Below, piece after piece: positions 63,957 through 64,000 of a stretch of 64,000 nt of DNA. Within the stretch, counting starts at the first letter, position 1. Each line of letters begins with the position of its first letter. The DNA comes from Allorhizobium undicola ORS 992 = ATCC 700741 (GTDB lineage Bacteria > Pseudomonadota > Alphaproteobacteria > Rhizobiales > Rhizobiaceae). The position numbers were made by a program, and so were the translations under genes. The stretch lies in NCBI RefSeq assembly GCF_000621665.1, contig NZ_JHXQ01000003.1, positions 186,001 through 250,000 on the forward strand, read 5' to 3'. The notes under the pieces are model-generated. The model was not told the DNA's origin. It searched no databases and worked only from the letters and a program-made list of their open reading frames with translations.

Positions 63957-64000
63957 TTCGATACCTCATACTGATCGCCGCAATGATTGCGGTCCCGGAA
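63953..64000 (+). CDS. fliP: Flagellar export protein FliP, 5' end only
   Basis: Sixteen codons from ATG 63953 (MIRYLILIAAMIAVPE) resemble the FliP signal sequence; the ATG overlaps the fliL stop. FliP follows FliL in the rhizobial order. The gene is cut by the window end. Confidence 0.75.
   Translation, partial: MIRYLILIAAMIAVPE

Overview
The window is 64 kb of high-GC, densely coded DNA from an alphaproteobacterium, most likely a member of Hyphomicrobiales close to Brucella/Ochrobactrum. Support comes from the gene order yacG-maf-infA-phosphatase-UPF0262-hisD-DUF2948-murA, a rhizobial-type flagellar cluster that includes motE, a PodJ-like polarity protein, the ligase-associated helicase/PdeM pair, and several families of short palindromic repeats typical of this group. 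Genus is an inference; no rRNA gene is present. I see no CRISPR array, prophage or insertion sequence.

Layout. 1-3.3 kb: 3' part of podJ. 3.5-11 kb: a TSUP transporter with its TIGR02186 partner, a PhoA-type alkaline phosphatase behind a clear Pho box, a three-gene DUF3299/ABC ATPase/His-rich permease operon, and a histidine phosphatase. 11-14.3 kb (minus): PdeM and its DEXH helicase. 14.5-22.7 kb: a diguanylate cyclase, an FKBP isomerase, a transporter-like hybrid histidine kinase, mscL and an aminotransferase. 22.9-36.8 kb: galE followed by a surface-polysaccharide region. This region holds a translationally coupled CDP-sugar operon (rfbF, rfbG, 3,5-epimerase, sugar C-methyltransferase), two family 2 glycosyltransferases, a CmcI-type methyltransferase, a sugar-nucleotide reductase and rfbCBDA for dTDP-rhamnose. 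37-44.5 kb: an orphan sugar-binding protein, tRNA-Phe and a housekeeping block on the minus strand. 44.6-48.4 kb: tRNA-Thr, chrA and a chemoreceptor. 48.7-64 kb: two unrecognised genes, then divergent flagellar operons: motA-fliM-fliN-fliG-flhB on minus; flgF-fliI-orf and flgB-flgC-fliE-flgG-flgA-flgI-motE-flgH-fliL-fliP on plus, the last cut by the window end.

How the parts work together. The polysaccharide region can make dTDP-L-rhamnose and probably a CDP-linked C-methyl branched 6-deoxyhexose, with possible O-methylation by the CmcI-like enzyme. It has no polymerase, flippase or exporter, so assembly must be finished by genes elsewhere. It looks mosaic: strand switches, two possible gene-tail remnants, and a composite palindromic repeat. 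That repeat has one copy fused to the galE 3' end and a copy with an identical 48-bp core, in inverse orientation, just after the rfbA terminator, so the two bracket the whole region. The flagellar block follows the Sinorhizobium order but flhB is preceded by a hairpin and a repeat, and fliF/visN/visR are not beside it.
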